A model generated the notes under the pieces. It did no database searches. It saw nothing but the letters and a program-made list of their open reading frames with translations, and was not told where the DNA came from. The position numbers and the translations under genes are program-made. From Alphaproteobacteria bacterium (lineage in GTDB: Bacteria > Pseudomonadota > Alphaproteobacteria > JAJFFI01), in NCBI GenBank assembly GCA_030066595.1, contig JASJBI010000025.1:1-64000 (forward strand): a stretch of 64,000 nt of DNA, read 5' to 3'. This document shows, piece after piece, positions 63,785 to 64,000 of the stretch (position 1 is the stretch's first letter; the number at the start of each line of letters is the position of its first letter).

Positions 63785-64000
63785 TCAGCCCTCGATTCGC
63801 GAGAAATCCGCCACGGTGTCCATTGTGCCCTTTATCTGCGCCAGGAGCTTGAGCCGGTTCTCGCGCAGCGCCCGGTCCTCGGCGTTTACGGTCACCTTGT
63901 CGAAGAAGGCATCGACCGGCTCGCGCAGTCTGGCCAGCGCGGCCATCGCACCGGCAAAGTCCTCCTCGGACAAAGCCTGGCTGCTGCCTGCCTCGGCCTG
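63785..64000 (-). CDS. glyS: Glycyl-tRNA synthetase beta subunit, C-terminal end
   Basis: About 72 residues of the C-terminal anticodon-binding (DALR-like) part are in the window, with no start. The [20 protein letters not shown] and [20 protein letters not shown] stretches are diagnostic of GlyS. It forms the alpha2beta2 enzyme with GlyQ, outside the window. The stop at 63785 is 48 bp before the ppdK start. Confidence 0.88.
   Translation of the reverse strand, partial: QAEAGSSQALSEEDFAGAMAALARLREPVDAFFDKVTVNAEDRALRENRLKLLAQIKGTMDTVADFSRIEG

Overview
The window looks like a contig from a GC-rich alphaproteobacterium, probably Rhodospirillales-like. The clearest sign is the block murA, DUF2948, hisG (short form), hisD, UPF0262, low-Mr phosphatase, infA, maf, yacG, plus ppdK next to glyS. 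DUF2336, FNR, SLC13 and murein genes of the same character fit this. The order-level assignment is inference from gene content only. No rRNA, CRISPR array or transposase was seen.

Layout. 1-4.6 kb: a partial ferritin-like gene diverges from an amidinotransferase and a CDP-alcohol phosphatidyltransferase, followed by a phosphodiesterase and two small genes. 4.77-10.71 kb: a 5.9-kb genomic island at tRNA-Phe. It is bounded by a 46-bp repeat of the tRNA 3' half and carries a dead integrase, a CocE-like esterase, and an alpha/beta-hydrolase fused to a benzoate-CoA-ligase-like domain. 10.7-20.1 kb: ordinary chromosome with dacB, yacG-maf-infA, hisDG, murA and a Sel1 protein. 20.18-32.2 kb: a segment between tRNA-Thr and a degenerate second tRNA-Thr copy. 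It contains a methylase remnant, an aceE-aceF-lpd pyruvate dehydrogenase operon (lpd has two lipoyl domains), a 3' fragment of pntB, a hydrolase, nhaA with no ordinary start codon, and a secreted beta-helix protein. 32.2-38.3 kb: a biotin carrier, carboxyltransferase and universal stress gene cluster with debris of a second copy beside it, then a sucCD-like ligase pair with a palindromic operator and a membrane methyltransferase. 38.8-44.5 kb: an SLC13 transporter, a PaaK-like enzyme divergent from a TPR/2OG-oxygenase, and a DUF2336 protein. 44.8-47.8 kb: an FNR regulator with FNR boxes in front of stress genes (UspA, Hsp20). 47.8-53.0 kb: a CoA-thioester operon (MDR, two crotonases, SDR), a lipoprotein and AcuI. 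53.1-59.0 kb: a glycosyltransferase/asnB operon ending in dihydroorotase. 59.2-64 kb: ygfZ, HIT, a small membrane protein, ppdK and the 3' end of glyS.

What works together. The PDH operon encodes E1, E2 and E3 of one complex with three lipoyl domains in total. The FNR gene, its two boxes and the Usp/Hsp20 genes look like a small oxygen-responsive stress regulon. The strongest candidates for undescribed biology are the amidinotransferase plus CDP-alcohol transferase pair (possibly a guanidino-type lipid headgroup), the island's hydrolase-ligase fusion that has lost the usual adenylation lysine, and the tRNA-Thr-flanked PDH segment. All three are inferences from sequence and context.
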